This document shows, in pieces, positions 1 through 8,605 of a DNA stretch of 64,000 nt (the stretch's first letter is position 1; every line of letters begins with the position of its first letter). The stretch is from Martinezella rhizogenes (GTDB lineage: Bacteria; Pseudomonadota; Alphaproteobacteria; Rhizobiales; Rhizobiaceae): NCBI RefSeq assembly GCF_007002745.1, contig NZ_SGNY01000001.1, positions 310,001 to 374,000 on the forward strand, written 5' to 3'. Made by a program: the position numbers and the translations under genes. The notes beneath the pieces are model-generated. The model was not told the origin of the DNA. It saw only the letters and a list, made by a program, of their open reading frames with translations, and searched no databases.

Positions 1-344
1 ACCCCGCCGGCAGACGTGCGGTCGTTCATGCTGAACACCTCGTTCGAGGCCTTGTCGTAAACCGCGACCGACCAGAAGGGCACAACGCCGACGGCGGTGA
101 GCCGGACGGGCTTTTCCTCAATATTGAACGTGCAGACCGCAACCCGCATGAAGGGATCGCCGCTGGCCAGCGTCTTTTTCTCCGTCGTCTCTTCGAGCAG
201 ATGAAACAGATGCGGCTTTCCTTCCGCAACGGCGCGGGTATAGGCATCGCGATTGCTGAAATGCGGTATCGCCAGAAGAATGATGACGTGCAGCACGGCG
301 GCGGCGACAAGGCCGGTGAGGATGGCGAGCAGGACCCTAAGCAT
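1..344 (-). CDS. DUF1254-family membrane protein, C-terminus cut by window edge
   Basis: The reverse strand opens with ATG at 344 and stays open to the window edge, giving about 114 residues that begin MLRVLLAILTGLVAAAVLHV, a hydrophobic N-terminal segment that should act as a membrane anchor or uncleaved signal. The start overlaps the stop of the upstream DUF1214 gene by 8 bases, so the two are translationally coupled. Rhizobia commonly carry a DUF1214 protein followed by a predicted integral membrane protein of the DUF1254/COG5436 type, and the motif region around FWSVAVYDKASNEVFSMNDR fits that family. Molecular function is unknown. The 3' end is missing from the window, so length cannot be judged. 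Confidence 0.75.
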   Translation of the reverse strand, partial: MLRVLLAILTGLVAAAVLHVIILLAIPHFSNRDAYTRAVAEGKPHLFHLLEETTEKKTLASGDPFMRVAVCTFNIEEKPVRLTAVGVVPFWSVAVYDKASNEVFSMNDRTSAGG

Positions 345-924
345 TGCCACACCCCAGCTTGCGGATCTGCGGCATGGCGATGTCGATCAGGCCGGAACTG
401 CCGGCAACCGGCGTGTCGAGCAGCGTCATGACCAGCTTGAATGTCTGGCCCTGCGGCACCGCCAGCCAATTATAGGTCTGGGCGTCGGGGGCGATGGTGA
501 TGTCGATGCCGCCATCGGCGCTGCGCAGAAGCGTGCGGGAATTCAGTGCAAACGGCCGCCCGGCATCTTCCGCCAGCACATTGCCCTGCTGATCGGCGGT
601 ATAAAGCGTCCAGAATCGCGAAGGCGGCACGGCGCCGGCCAGCCGGTAACGGCATTCGCCGCTGAGCCGCTGGCCATCGCTGTCGACGGAGGCGGTAAAG
701 GCCAGCCCCTCGGTAGTGCCATAAAGCAGCCTGCCGGCATCGGCACGGTGCGATTTGGCGTAAGGGTCGGCCTCGATCGTCTGCGCTTCGGGAAACGCAT
801 CCCAGGAACCAATGCGGATCGATCCGAAACCGGATGTCGCCTCAAGCGCCGCCAGTGTCACGGCAATACCGCCGCCAAAGGCGATCAGAAGGGCAATGCC
901 GACAAGGAATGGAACTCGGAACAC
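337..924 (-). CDS. DUF1214 domain-containing protein
   Basis: A 195-residue protein starting at GTG 924 (MFRVPFLVGIALLIAFGGG), with one N-terminal transmembrane or signal segment (about residues 5-27) and the rest predicted to be outside the cytoplasm. The middle contains GSWDAFPEAQTIEADPYAKS and SGECRYRLAGAVPPSRFWTL, which match the DUF1214 pattern in which a small beta-rich domain follows a membrane anchor. It overlaps the DUF1254-type gene downstream, so the two probably form a complex or act in one process. No enzymatic motif is visible and no substrate can be named. Confidence 0.8.
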   Translation of the reverse strand: MFRVPFLVGIALLIAFGGGIAVTLAALEATSGFGSIRIGSWDAFPEAQTIEADPYAKSHRADAGRLLYGTTEGLAFTASVDSDGQRLSGECRYRLAGAVPPSRFWTLYTADQQGNVLAEDAGRPFALNSRTLLRSADGGIDITIAPDAQTYNWLAVPQGQTFKLVMTLLDTPVAGSSGLIDIAMPQIRKLGCGNA

Positions 925-1035
925 GCTGTTTTCCCGTTTTTGAACAGGTCGAGGACTATCACTGATTCCCCGTTTGGAAAATGGTGCCCTTTGTTTAGTC
1001 TTTGTGAAAATGAGTGGAATTGCGAATTCCGGTTC

Positions 1036-1644
1036 TCACGCGCCCATGACCAGCTTGAAGGCGATGGCCCACATGGTGACCGCGATGACGCCTTCGAGAA
1101 TGCGCCAGGCGGAGGGTTTCTCGAAGATCGGCCGCAGCCAGCGCGCGCCATAACCCAGCGAAAAGAAGAACAGCACCGAGCCGGTGGCCGCACCTGCCGC
1201 AAAGGTCTTTTCGAAGCCGGGAAATTGCGTCGAGATGGTGCCGAGCAGCACGACGGTATCGAGATAGACATGCGGATTGAGGAAGGTGAGCGCCAGACAA
1301 ATGGCCAGCGTCTGCCACAGGCTCGCCTCCTGCCGCTCGGCCACCGACAGCGCTTCGGAAGATCGCAGCGCCGAATGCAGGCTTTTGGCGCCATACCAGA
1401 TGAGGAAGGCAGCCCCGGCATAACGCATGATGGGATCGAGCGCCGGCATGACGGCGCTGATCCGCTGAAACCCGAAAACGCCAACCGTGATCAGCAGCGC
1501 ATCGGCAATGGCGCAGGTGGCGCAGACCGCAAACACATGCGAGCGCGCCAACCCCTGCTTCAGCACGAAAGCATTCTGCGCGCCGATGGCAACGATGAGG
1601 CTGAGGCCCATCGTCAGGCCGGTGAAGAAGATTTGGATGTCCAT
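1036..1644 (-). CDS. LysE/ArgO-family amino acid exporter
   Basis: A 202-residue integral membrane protein (MDIQIFFTGLTMGLSLIVAIG...) with six hydrophobic segments and the family signature GAQNAFVLKQGL at about residues 21-32, which defines LysE/ArgO exporters of basic amino acids. These carriers expel lysine or arginine and analogues such as canavanine across the inner membrane. The gene is divergent from an ArgP/LysG-like regulator at 2020-2919, the standard arrangement in which the LysR protein, with lysine or arginine as co-effector, activates the exporter. Family membership is clear; the substrate (Arg or Lys) is inferred from the family and the neighbour. The 375-bp gap to the regulator (1645-2019) holds a palindromic repeat and the expected promoter/operator region. 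Confidence 0.9.
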   Translation of the reverse strand: MDIQIFFTGLTMGLSLIVAIGAQNAFVLKQGLARSHVFAVCATCAIADALLITVGVFGFQRISAVMPALDPIMRYAGAAFLIWYGAKSLHSALRSSEALSVAERQEASLWQTLAICLALTFLNPHVYLDTVVLLGTISTQFPGFEKTFAAGAATGSVLFFFSLGYGARWLRPIFEKPSAWRILEGVIAVTMWAIAFKLVMGA

Positions 1645-1828
1645 GCGTGTCGCGGCCCCTGCCTCTTTCCATGTGTAATGGCCGAAGGCGCTGCTTTCGG
1701 ACCGACTGCTTGGATATTTGGGTGGAATGGTTTAATCCAGTTAAATAAACTCAATCCAGATAAGTCTGGCTAATGCGCTACACGTTATTCAACGGACAGA
1801 TCTCATGAGCGGTCTTCTCACCTCCATC

Positions 1829-1943
1829 CTCATTCCTGTGCTCGTCACAGGAATCCAGCCGACGTGCGTCTGCACGGCGAGGGAGCCCTTCCAGCCCAAC
1901 GGCTTGGGGTGGCTGGATTCCCGTGACAAACACAGGAATGAGG
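1829..1943. repeat. Palindromic intergenic repeat, family A, copy 1
   Basis: About 115 bp flanked by CTCATTCCTGTG and CACAGGAATGAG, with an internal hairpin (ATTCCTGTG...CACAGGAAT within the left arm) and a core ending in GGGCTGGATTC-like sequence. Near-identical copies occur at 28174-28290 and 49362-49477, and a mosaic relative at 21101-21211. It lies in the gap between the LysE exporter and its regulator. It resembles the mosaic RIME/ABC-type elements described from rhizobia; no coding function is evident. Confidence 0.85.
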
Positions 1944-2019
1944 GCGGGGATGACCAGCGCCGATGGTTGAAGTCCTCATATGCGCTGTGTCAAAATCAGC
2001 CTTCACATCGAGTATCGTA

Positions 2020-2919
2020 ATGCTCGATTACCCTTCCATGCGCGCCGTGGCGCTCGTTGCCCAGACCGGCAGTTTCGAAAAGGCGGCGCAGGTGCTGTGT
2101 GTGACGCCTTCGGCCGTCTCGCAGCGCATCAAACAGCTGGAGGAGCGGCTGGGCGTGGTGCTGATCGTGCGTGGCAACCCTTGCGTGGCGACGGAAAAGG
2201 GCGAGTGGCTCTGCCGTCATATGGACCATGTCGGCATGCTGGAAAGTGAATTGTTCCGCCAGCTGCCGGCATTGGCGGAAGCGGGATCGGGGCAGGAGCG
2301 CGTGACGCTCAACATCGCCACCAATGCCGATAGCCTCGGCACCTGGTTTCTGGATGCGGTTTCGAAATTCACCGGCAGCAACGATTATCTCGTCAATATC
2401 GCGGTGGATGATCAGGATCACACGGTGGAATGGCTGCGCGGGGGCAGGGTGCTTGCCGCCGTCACCGCCCATGCCAAGCCCGTGCAGGGTTGCCGCGTCA
2501 CACCCCTCGGTGTGCTCAGATACCACGCGACCGCCAGCCCGGATTTCATGACCCGCCATTTCGCCGATGGCGTCACGCCCGCAGCCCTTGCCCGCGCCCC
2601 GGGCCTGACCTTCAACCAGAAGGACAGGCTGCAGGCGAGCTGGATCAGGCAGGCGCTGGGAGAAGACGTCTCCTATCCCACCCACTGGCTGCCCTCTACC
2701 GATGGTTTCGTGAAGGCAAGCCTTGCGGGCATGGGCTGGGGGCTTAATCCGGTGCAACTGGTGGCGGAGCATTTGAGGGGAGGCCGGCTCGTGGAGGTCG
2801 TTCCCGGCACGCCGCTCGATATTCCGCTTTACTGGCAGGTCAATCGTCTGGCCGCCGACCGTTTGGGCGCGCTGACATCGCATATGGTGGAGACGGCGAG
2901 GGCGGGGTTGTTGCGGTGA
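2020..2919 (+). CDS. LysR-family regulator, ArgP/LysG type
   Basis: A 299-residue LysR protein. An in-frame upstream start exists at 1963, but starting at ATG 2020 (MLDYPSMRAVALVAQTGSFE) gives the canonical N-terminus and a length close to E. coli ArgP (297 aa). The winged helix-turn-helix occupies residues 1-60 (FEKAAQVLCVTPSAVSQRIK, then LEERLGVVLIVR). The C-terminal effector domain follows, with VEWLRGGRVLAAVT as in ArgP. It is divergent from the LysE-type exporter, so it most likely activates export in response to Lys/Arg or canavanine. The effector is inferred from the family. Confidence 0.87.
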   Translation: MLDYPSMRAVALVAQTGSFEKAAQVLCVTPSAVSQRIKQLEERLGVVLIVRGNPCVATEKGEWLCRHMDHVGMLESELFRQLPALAEAGSGQERVTLNIATNADSLGTWFLDAVSKFTGSNDYLVNIAVDDQDHTVEWLRGGRVLAAVTAHAKPVQGCRVTPLGVLRYHATASPDFMTRHFADGVTPAALARAPGLTFNQKDRLQASWIRQALGEDVSYPTHWLPSTDGFVKASLAGMGWGLNPVQLVAEHLRGGRLVEVVPGTPLDIPLYWQVNRLAADRLGALTSHMVETARAGLLR

Positions 2920-2953
2920 GCTGCGGTGTGGAAAAACGGTAACGACGGAGTAC

Positions 2954-3120
2954 GAGGCTCACCCCCCTCTGCCCTGCCGGGCATCTCCCCCTCAAGGGGA
3001 GAGATCGATCTGCGGCAAGGTTCCGCCCATCTCAACGTTTGAGAATGAACTGGCGGTAGCGCCTCCTGCTGATCTCCCTCCTTGTGGGGGAGATGTCCGG
3101 CAGGACAGAGGGGGGTAAGC
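2954..3120. repeat. RIME-type palindromic repeat, family B, copy 1
   Basis: A 165-bp element with two large palindromic arms: CTCACCCCCCTCTGCCCTGC / GGCATCTCCCCCTC on the left, and TCCTTGTGGGGGAGATG / CAGGACAGAGGGGGGTAAGC on the right. The left and right ends are inverted copies of each other. A second copy is at 58901-59067. It fills the convergent gap between the LysR gene and the penicillin-binding protein gene, where it could also stop transcription from both sides. This two-palindrome layout matches the RIME elements described from Rhizobium. Confidence 0.85.
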
Positions 3121-3160
3121 CACACACTCCAACAGAAATCTTCAGGCAATGCGCCAGACG

Positions 3161-5353
3161 TCACCGCCGCGTCGCATCCTCCGCGCCTTCCCGCAGCGAC
3201 GCATCCGCCACCTTCTGCGTCGTCACGCTCAGGGCCGAAGCATCCTTCATCTTCTTGGCGATGGAGCGGATGACGCGTGTCGCCTCAGCCGAGAGTGAGC
3301 GCGGGCGGGTCAGCGCCGGCATGGCCGGTGTGCTGGCGGATGCGGATGCGACTTCTGCCGAGGGTTGCGGGCGCGCGCCCGTCGGCAGCGGATTCTGGAT
3401 GCCGGGGATCGGGCGCAGTTCCATGCCCTGATGGGCGTAGTCCATCAGCCGCTTGTAGGTCATGGCGGGAAGCGCGCCGCCGGTCATGTTGTTCATCGGC
3501 GTGAACTCGTCATTGCCGAACCAGACGGCGGTCGTATAGTTGCCGGTAAAGCCCACATACCAGGCGTCGCGATAGGCCTGCGACGTGCCGGTCTTGCCGC
3601 CGGAGACGATGCCGTTATCCAGCGCGCCGCGCCGGGCCGTGCCCATCACCGGAATGGTCACCAGCATCTGGTTCATCTTCGAATTGGCGTCTTCGGAAAG
3701 CACCCGCTTGGCGGGCGGCTCGTCATGGCTGAAATCGTAGAGAACGTTGCCCTCGTAATCCATCACCTGCTCGATGCCGTGGCGGCGCGACTGCATGCCA
3801 TCGGCCGGGAACACGGCATAGGCGGTGGCCTGATCGAGAACGGTGACTTCCGAAGTGCCGAGCGGAATGGTCTTGTCGCTGCGCAGTGGCGTGGCCACGC
3901 CCATGGCCTTGGCGGTATCGACAATCACCTGCGTGCCGAGCACATCCTTGGCGAGCCGCACAGGCACGGTATTGTAGGATTTGGCGAGCGCCATCTGCAG
4001 CGTCACCTTGCCGGCATAAGAACGGCCGTAATTCTGCGGCGACCAGCCGCGCCATGTCACCGGTGCGTCAGAAATCAGCGTTTCCGGCTTCATGCCCTTT
4101 TCCATGGCGGCCGAGTAGGTATAGACCTTGAAGGAGGAGCCCGGCTGGCGAAGGGCTGCGGTGGCGCGGTTGAACTGGCTTTCGCCATAGTCACGGCCGC
4201 CGACCATGGCGCGCACACCGCCGCCGTTTTCAATCATCACCATTGCGCCCTGCTTGACGCGGTAACCCTCGCCATATTCACGCAGCTCCATTTCCATCGC
4301 CTGTTCAGCCGCCTGCTGCAGGCCGGTATCGATGGTGGTGCGCACGACGACGGTGTGGTCCTTGAACTTGCCTTCGGCGGCCAGCCGCTGCACCTCGTCA
4401 AAGGCCCAGTCGAGGAAATAATCCGGCGCCTTCACATCGGCGCGGTCGATGACGGTGGCCGGGTTGCGCCGCGCGCCGATCACCTGGCCCTCGGTCATCA
4501 GCCCGCTCTGCACCAGGTTGGAAAGCACGGTATTGGCGCGGGCGCGCGCCGCCGGCAGGTTGACATGCGGCGCATATTTGGCCGGCGCCTTGAACAGACC
4601 GGCCAGAATGGCGGATTCCGAAAGCGTCACGTCGGTCAGGTTCTTGCCGAAATAAAACTGCGCCGCCGCAGCAGCACCAAAGGTGCCGCCGCCCATATAG
4701 GCGCGGTCGAGATAAAGGCTGAGGATTTCCTTCTTCGACATGTTGCTCTCAAGCCAGAGCGCGAGGAAGGCTTCCTTGATCTTGCGCTCCAGCGAGCGCT
4801 CATTGGTGAGAAACAGGTTCTTGGCGAGCTGCTGCGTCAGCGTCGAGCCGCCCTGCACCACACCGCCGGCGCGGGCATTTTCGCTCATGGCGCGGGCAAG
4901 GCCGATGAAGTCGATGCCGAAATGATCGAAGAAACGCCGGTCTTCGGTCGCCAGAACCGCCTTGATGAAATGGTCAGGCATCTGGTCGATCGGCACGCTG
5001 TCTTCGTGGATGATGCCGCGATGGCCAATGGTGTTGCCGTAACGGTCAAGGAAGGTGACGGCGAAATCGCCGCGATAACGCCAGTCCTTCTTGGTCTCTT
5101 CGAAAGCAGGCATGGCCAGCGCCAGAAGCACGACTGCACCTGCCGTTCCGAAGGTCAGCGCATCACAGGTCAGGTTGACGACAAGTTTCTTCCAGCCGCG
5201 CACATGCAATTTGCGCGAGGCGATGGTGACGTCTTCCCAGAAATCCACCAGCCGTGCCGCAGCCGTCCACAGGCCGCTATCGATGAAGCTATCGATCCGG
5301 AGCAGGATATGCCGCTTTTTGCGGCCGTTTTTATCGTCTTTTTCTTCCTGCAC
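3161..5353 (-). CDS. Class A penicillin-binding protein (PBP1A family), glycosyltransferase/transpeptidase
   Basis: A bifunctional peptidoglycan synthase of 730 residues. A basic cytoplasmic tail of about 65 residues precedes one membrane anchor (FGTAGAVVLLALAMPAF, about 70-86). The GT51 glycosyltransferase domain (about 110-290) shows ATEDRRFFDHFGID with the catalytic Glu, GGSTLTQQLAKN and LSLYLDRAYMG. The transpeptidase domain (about 340-640) has the active-site SxxK in PGSSFKVYTY, the SxN motif in AKSYNT and the KTG motif in GGKTGTSQAYRD. The C-terminal 90 residues are Pro/Ala/Ser rich and probably disordered. It stands alone, convergent with the LysR gene. A. tumefaciens has several class A PBPs; this may be the one named PBP1b2, but that assignment is from memory of gene order. 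Confidence 0.93.
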   Translation of the reverse strand: MQEEKDDKNGRKKRHILLRIDSFIDSGLWTAAARLVDFWEDVTIASRKLHVRGWKKLVVNLTCDALTFGTAGAVVLLALAMPAFEETKKDWRYRGDFAVTFLDRYGNTIGHRGIIHEDSVPIDQMPDHFIKAVLATEDRRFFDHFGIDFIGLARAMSENARAGGVVQGGSTLTQQLAKNLFLTNERSLERKIKEAFLALWLESNMSKKEILSLYLDRAYMGGGTFGAAAAAQFYFGKNLTDVTLSESAILAGLFKAPAKYAPHVNLPAARARANTVLSNLVQSGLMTEGQVIGARRNPATVIDRADVKAPDYFLDWAFDEVQRLAAEGKFKDHTVVVRTTIDTGLQQAAEQAMEMELREYGEGYRVKQGAMVMIENGGGVRAMVGGRDYGESQFNRATAALRQPGSSFKVYTYSAAMEKGMKPETLISDAPVTWRGWSPQNYGRSYAGKVTLQMALAKSYNTVPVRLAKDVLGTQVIVDTAKAMGVATPLRSDKTIPLGTSEVTVLDQATAYAVFPADGMQSRRHGIEQVMDYEGNVLYDFSHDEPPAKRVLSEDANSKMNQMLVTIPVMGTARRGALDNGIVSGGKTGTSQAYRDAWYVGFTGNYTTAVWFGNDEFTPMNNMTGGALPAMTYKRLMDYAHQGMELRPIPGIQNPLPTGARPQPSAEVASASASTPAMPALTRPRSLSAEATRVIRSIAKKMKDASALSVTTQKVADASLREGAEDATRR

Positions 5354-5520
5354 CTGGCGATGTTTTCCTGTTCAACGCAACGCGGCCCGTCGATATGCCT
5401 GCCCGATATTCCCGCTCCAACCCATTCCCGACGCAAAAGCGTGGCATGGTTATGTCGGAATTGCTTGACGTGGCGACTTCTTGCGGGCCAATGACCCTCA
5501 GCCGCCGCCAATATGCTAAA

Positions 5521-5554
5521 ATATCGTACAAACCAGCCCTTGGCGATACGATAT
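5521..5554. promoter_or_regulatory. Inverted repeat ATATCGTA-N18-TACGATAT upstream of the YcgN-family gene
   Basis: Two perfect 8-bp inverted half-sites (5521-5528 and 5547-5554) are centred 26 bp apart, about 65 bp upstream of the YcgN-family start. The location between divergent genes and the near-integral helical spacing suggest an operator for a dimeric or tetrameric regulator. The regulator is unknown. Confidence 0.45.
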
Positions 5555-5618
5555 AAAGGATTAGGGACCGGTTAAACACTCCCGTCCAAGAGATCAAAAT
5601 GAAACGGAAATGTTAACG

Positions 5619-6098
5619 ATGAATGACGCGCCGTTCTGGAAAACCAAATCGCTCACCGAGATGACCGGCGAGGAATGGGAAAGCCTGTGCGACGGCTGCG
5701 GCCTGTGCTGTCTCAACAAGCTGGAAGACTGGGACACCGGCGAAGTGGTGTTCACCTCGGTACGCTGTGTGCTGCTTGACGGTGAAAGCTGTCGATGCTC
5801 CGATTACGAAAACCGCCGCGCCACCGTGCCGGACTGTATCCAGCTTGACCTGAAGAAGGTGCATGAGATCGGCTGGCTGCCGCCCACCTGCGCCTATGCG
5901 CTGGTGCGTGATGGCAAGGATCTGTACTGGTGGCACTATCTCGTCTCCGGCGATACGGACACGGTGCATCAGGCCGGTATTTCGGCACGCGGCAGAACCG
6001 TCAGCGAGGCCGATGTGGATGTTGACGACTTCGAGGATTATGTGGTCGATTGGCCCCTGACAGTGGGTGAGAGGGCAGGCGAAAAGGAACGGACTTGA
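5619..6098 (+). CDS. YcgN-family cysteine-cluster protein (UPF0260)
   Basis: About 159 residues ([20 protein letters not shown]...). The N-terminal cysteine cluster CDGCGLCC (about residues 25-32) is followed by further conserved Cys residues in [22 protein letters not shown] and PTCAYAL, matching E. coli YcgN along its whole length, including WESLCDGCG and GKDLYWWH. The pattern suggests metal or Fe-S coordination, as in the wider Fe/Zn cysteine-cluster family; the biochemical role is not known. An ATG at 5610 is also in frame, but the GGAAA at 5606-5610 is spaced correctly only for 5619. It is divergent from the PBP gene, with a dyad in between. Confidence 0.88.
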   Translation: MNDAPFWKTKSLTEMTGEEWESLCDGCGLCCLNKLEDWDTGEVVFTSVRCVLLDGESCRCSDYENRRATVPDCIQLDLKKVHEIGWLPPTCAYALVRDGKDLYWWHYLVSGDTDTVHQAGISARGRTVSEADVDVDDFEDYVVDWPLTVGERAGEKERT

Positions 6099-6160
6099 CG
6101 GAAAGTGTGATTTTTCGTCTTGGTCCTATTCCTGCCCCATCAGTCACCTAAGGCATATCG

Positions 6161-6185
6161 CCCGAAAGTGTTTTGCGGTTTCGGG
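6161..6185. terminator. Hairpin CCCGAAA-N11-TTTCGGG
   Basis: A perfect 7-bp stem with an 11-base loop lies between the YcgN-family gene and the beta-lactamase gene. It resembles a short hairpin that recurs in rhizobial intergenic regions and could end the upstream transcript or belong to a repeat family. There is no T-tract directly after it. Confidence 0.45.
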
Positions 6186-6234
6186 AAAACGATACGCCTC
6201 AAACAATGACCGCTCTCACCATTCAGGCAAATGA

Positions 6235-7092
<858 letters not shown>

Positions 7093-7119
7093 AAGGATCG
7101 TCCGGCTTGGATTGCGCCT

Positions 7120-7455
7120 TTATCTGAAAAGTTCAGCGTGCGTTCCGGCGCGCGTGAATACGACGAGATTCTGCTTCTCATCGAGGATGTAGATCAACAG
7201 AAAGTCGCCGCCGACATGGCATTCGCGATGATCGCGCCATTCTCCGGTCAATTCATGGTCACGAAACTCTGCCGGTAACGGCCCCTCATTGGCGACGAGG
7301 AGAAGCATGATCTTCTTCAGTTTCTCCATATCGTAGCGCCCGGAATTGTTCAGACGCTGCCAGTCTTTAAGAAATTGCCGGGTGAAATCTGAACTGCGCG
7401 GCAACGTCGCACGTTTTGACGCGGCCGGTTTTTCACGGCGTTTGCCGTCTGTCAC
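7120..7455 (-). CDS. RelE/YafQ-family toxin of a type II toxin-antitoxin module
   Basis: A 111-residue basic protein. After a basic leader (MTDGKRREKPAASKRATL) the fold follows the YafQ/RelE pattern: FTRQFLKDWQRL, then LPAEFRDHELTGEWRDHRECHVGGDFLLIYILD with the conserved HELTGEWRDHRECH run, and VVFTRAGTHAELF at the end. YafQ-type toxins are ribosome-associated mRNA endonucleases. Its start overlaps the stop of the antitoxin gene by 4 bases (7452-7455), giving antitoxin-first translational coupling. Activity is inferred from family only. Confidence 0.88.
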   Translation of the reverse strand: MTDGKRREKPAASKRATLPRSSDFTRQFLKDWQRLNNSGRYDMEKLKKIMLLLVANEGPLPAEFRDHELTGEWRDHRECHVGGDFLLIYILDEKQNLVVFTRAGTHAELFR

Positions 7456-7727
7456 CGCTTGTCGCCGTCAAGGGCGTCAAGCATAGCTTCCGCTGTTTCG
7501 AAGCGGGAACGCCTCGCCGCCGCGATAGCACGTGCTTCTTCGATGGCGGCAAGCGTTTCGGCATTGGGTCGCGTCAGTTCGATGGGCAGGGCTTTTTCGC
7601 GGGCAATCCGCGTCAGCATCATGCGCATGACATCGGAAACGGTCAGGCCCAGACTGTCAAGCACGGCGGTCGCATCGTCCTTGATCGCCTGATCGATACG
7701 CGCTCTGACATAAGCATTTGCGGTCAT
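7452..7727 (-). CDS. RelB/DinJ-family antitoxin
   Basis: A 91-residue protein with an N-terminal ribbon-helix-helix (MTANAYVRARIDQAIKDDAT, then VLDSLGLTVSDVMRMMLTRI), exactly the RelB/DinJ arrangement. The C-terminal half (EEARAIAAARRSRFETAEAM) should wrap the toxin. It is the first gene of the operon with the YafQ-like toxin and probably represses its own promoter upstream of 7727. Confidence 0.9.
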   Translation of the reverse strand: MTANAYVRARIDQAIKDDATAVLDSLGLTVSDVMRMMLTRIAREKALPIELTRPNAETLAAIEEARAIAAARRSRFETAEAMLDALDGDKR

Positions 7728-7834
7728 GCTCGACCTCCTTTTGATAATGTTGTATGTAGCTCAAATGAGCATCATTTTCAATATTCGATGCACAGGTAAC
7801 GGAATGCCTTGAATCCGGGAAAGGACATCAGGAA

Positions 7835-8443
7835 ATGTCGAACGCCTCCCGCGATGTCATCGGGCTCTATACCGAACACGGCGCTGATTTCGACAGGGAG
7901 CGCGGCCGGTCCCTTGCCGAAAAACCATGGCTGGACAGGTTCGCCTCGCTTTTGCCCGGCGGCGGTTCCATTCTCGATATCGGCTGCGGTTCCGGCGAAC
8001 CGATTGCCGGCTATTTCATCGCCAATGGCTATGACGTCACGGGCATCGACGCGTCCCCGCCGCTGATCGAACTTTGCCGCAGCCGGTTTCCGGAAAATCT
8101 CTGGGCAATTGCCGACATGCGCGAGCTGGCTCTCGGTCGCCGTTTTGACGGCTTGATCGCCTGGCACAGTTTTTTCCACCTGAAGCCCGAAGATCAACGC
8201 CTGATGTTCGGCATTTTCCGCCAGCACGCCAATGACGGTGCGGCCTTGATGTTCACGGCCGGGCCGGGCCATGGCGAAGCGATCGGCACTTTTCAGGGCA
8301 AGCCGCTTTATCATGCCAGCCTTGCACGCGAAGATTATGAGAGCCTGCTCGCCGCACACGGGTTTCGGCTTCTCGATCACACCGTCAATGACCCGCAATG
8401 CGGTGGGGCAACGGTTTATCTCGCCAGACGCGTGGCGGCCTGA
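7835..8443 (+). CDS. Class I SAM-dependent methyltransferase
   Basis: A 202-residue protein with the class I methyltransferase core: motif I ILDIGCGSGEPIAGYF (about residues 48-63), motif II GYDVTGIDASPPLIELC with the acidic residue that holds the SAM ribose, and FDGLIAWHSFFHL at the motif IV position. The length is that of a bare methyltransferase domain, so the substrate is probably a small molecule. The neighbours (toxin-antitoxin module, copper locus) give no hint of substrate. Confidence 0.85.
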   Translation: MSNASRDVIGLYTEHGADFDRERGRSLAEKPWLDRFASLLPGGGSILDIGCGSGEPIAGYFIANGYDVTGIDASPPLIELCRSRFPENLWAIADMRELALGRRFDGLIAWHSFFHLKPEDQRLMFGIFRQHANDGAALMFTAGPGHGEAIGTFQGKPLYHASLAREDYESLLAAHGFRLLDHTVNDPQCGGATVYLARRVAA

Positions 8444-8552
8444 GAGGCGAACGCGCGGTTACCGGACACAAAGGTAAACGACGGAAATCCCTGCTTTTAT
8501 GGCTGGTGCCAGTGCTCACGATTGTGTGTTCAACAAAAACCTTGCCCACACC

Positions 8553-8583
8553 TTGACCTTCCCATCATGGAAAGCCCTACATA
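8553..8583 (+). promoter_or_regulatory. HmrR/CueR-type promoter of the copper ATPase gene
   Basis: A -35 element TTGACC (8553-8558) and a -10 element TACATA (8578-8583) are separated by 19 bp, the over-long spacer characteristic of MerR-family promoters. The spacer contains the dyad TTCCCATCATGGAA. The start codon of actP is at 8606. The downstream hmrR gene encodes the expected regulator, which twists this spacer in response to Cu(I). Confidence 0.8.
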
Positions 8584-8605
8584 GGGTCTCGAAAGGGGAT
8601 TTCCC

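Noticed and set aside
911-930. GGAAC motifs near the DUF1214 start as EcfG promoters
   Set aside because: The distance to CGTT is 12 or 19 bases and the motif points away from the gene; not a valid EcfG site.
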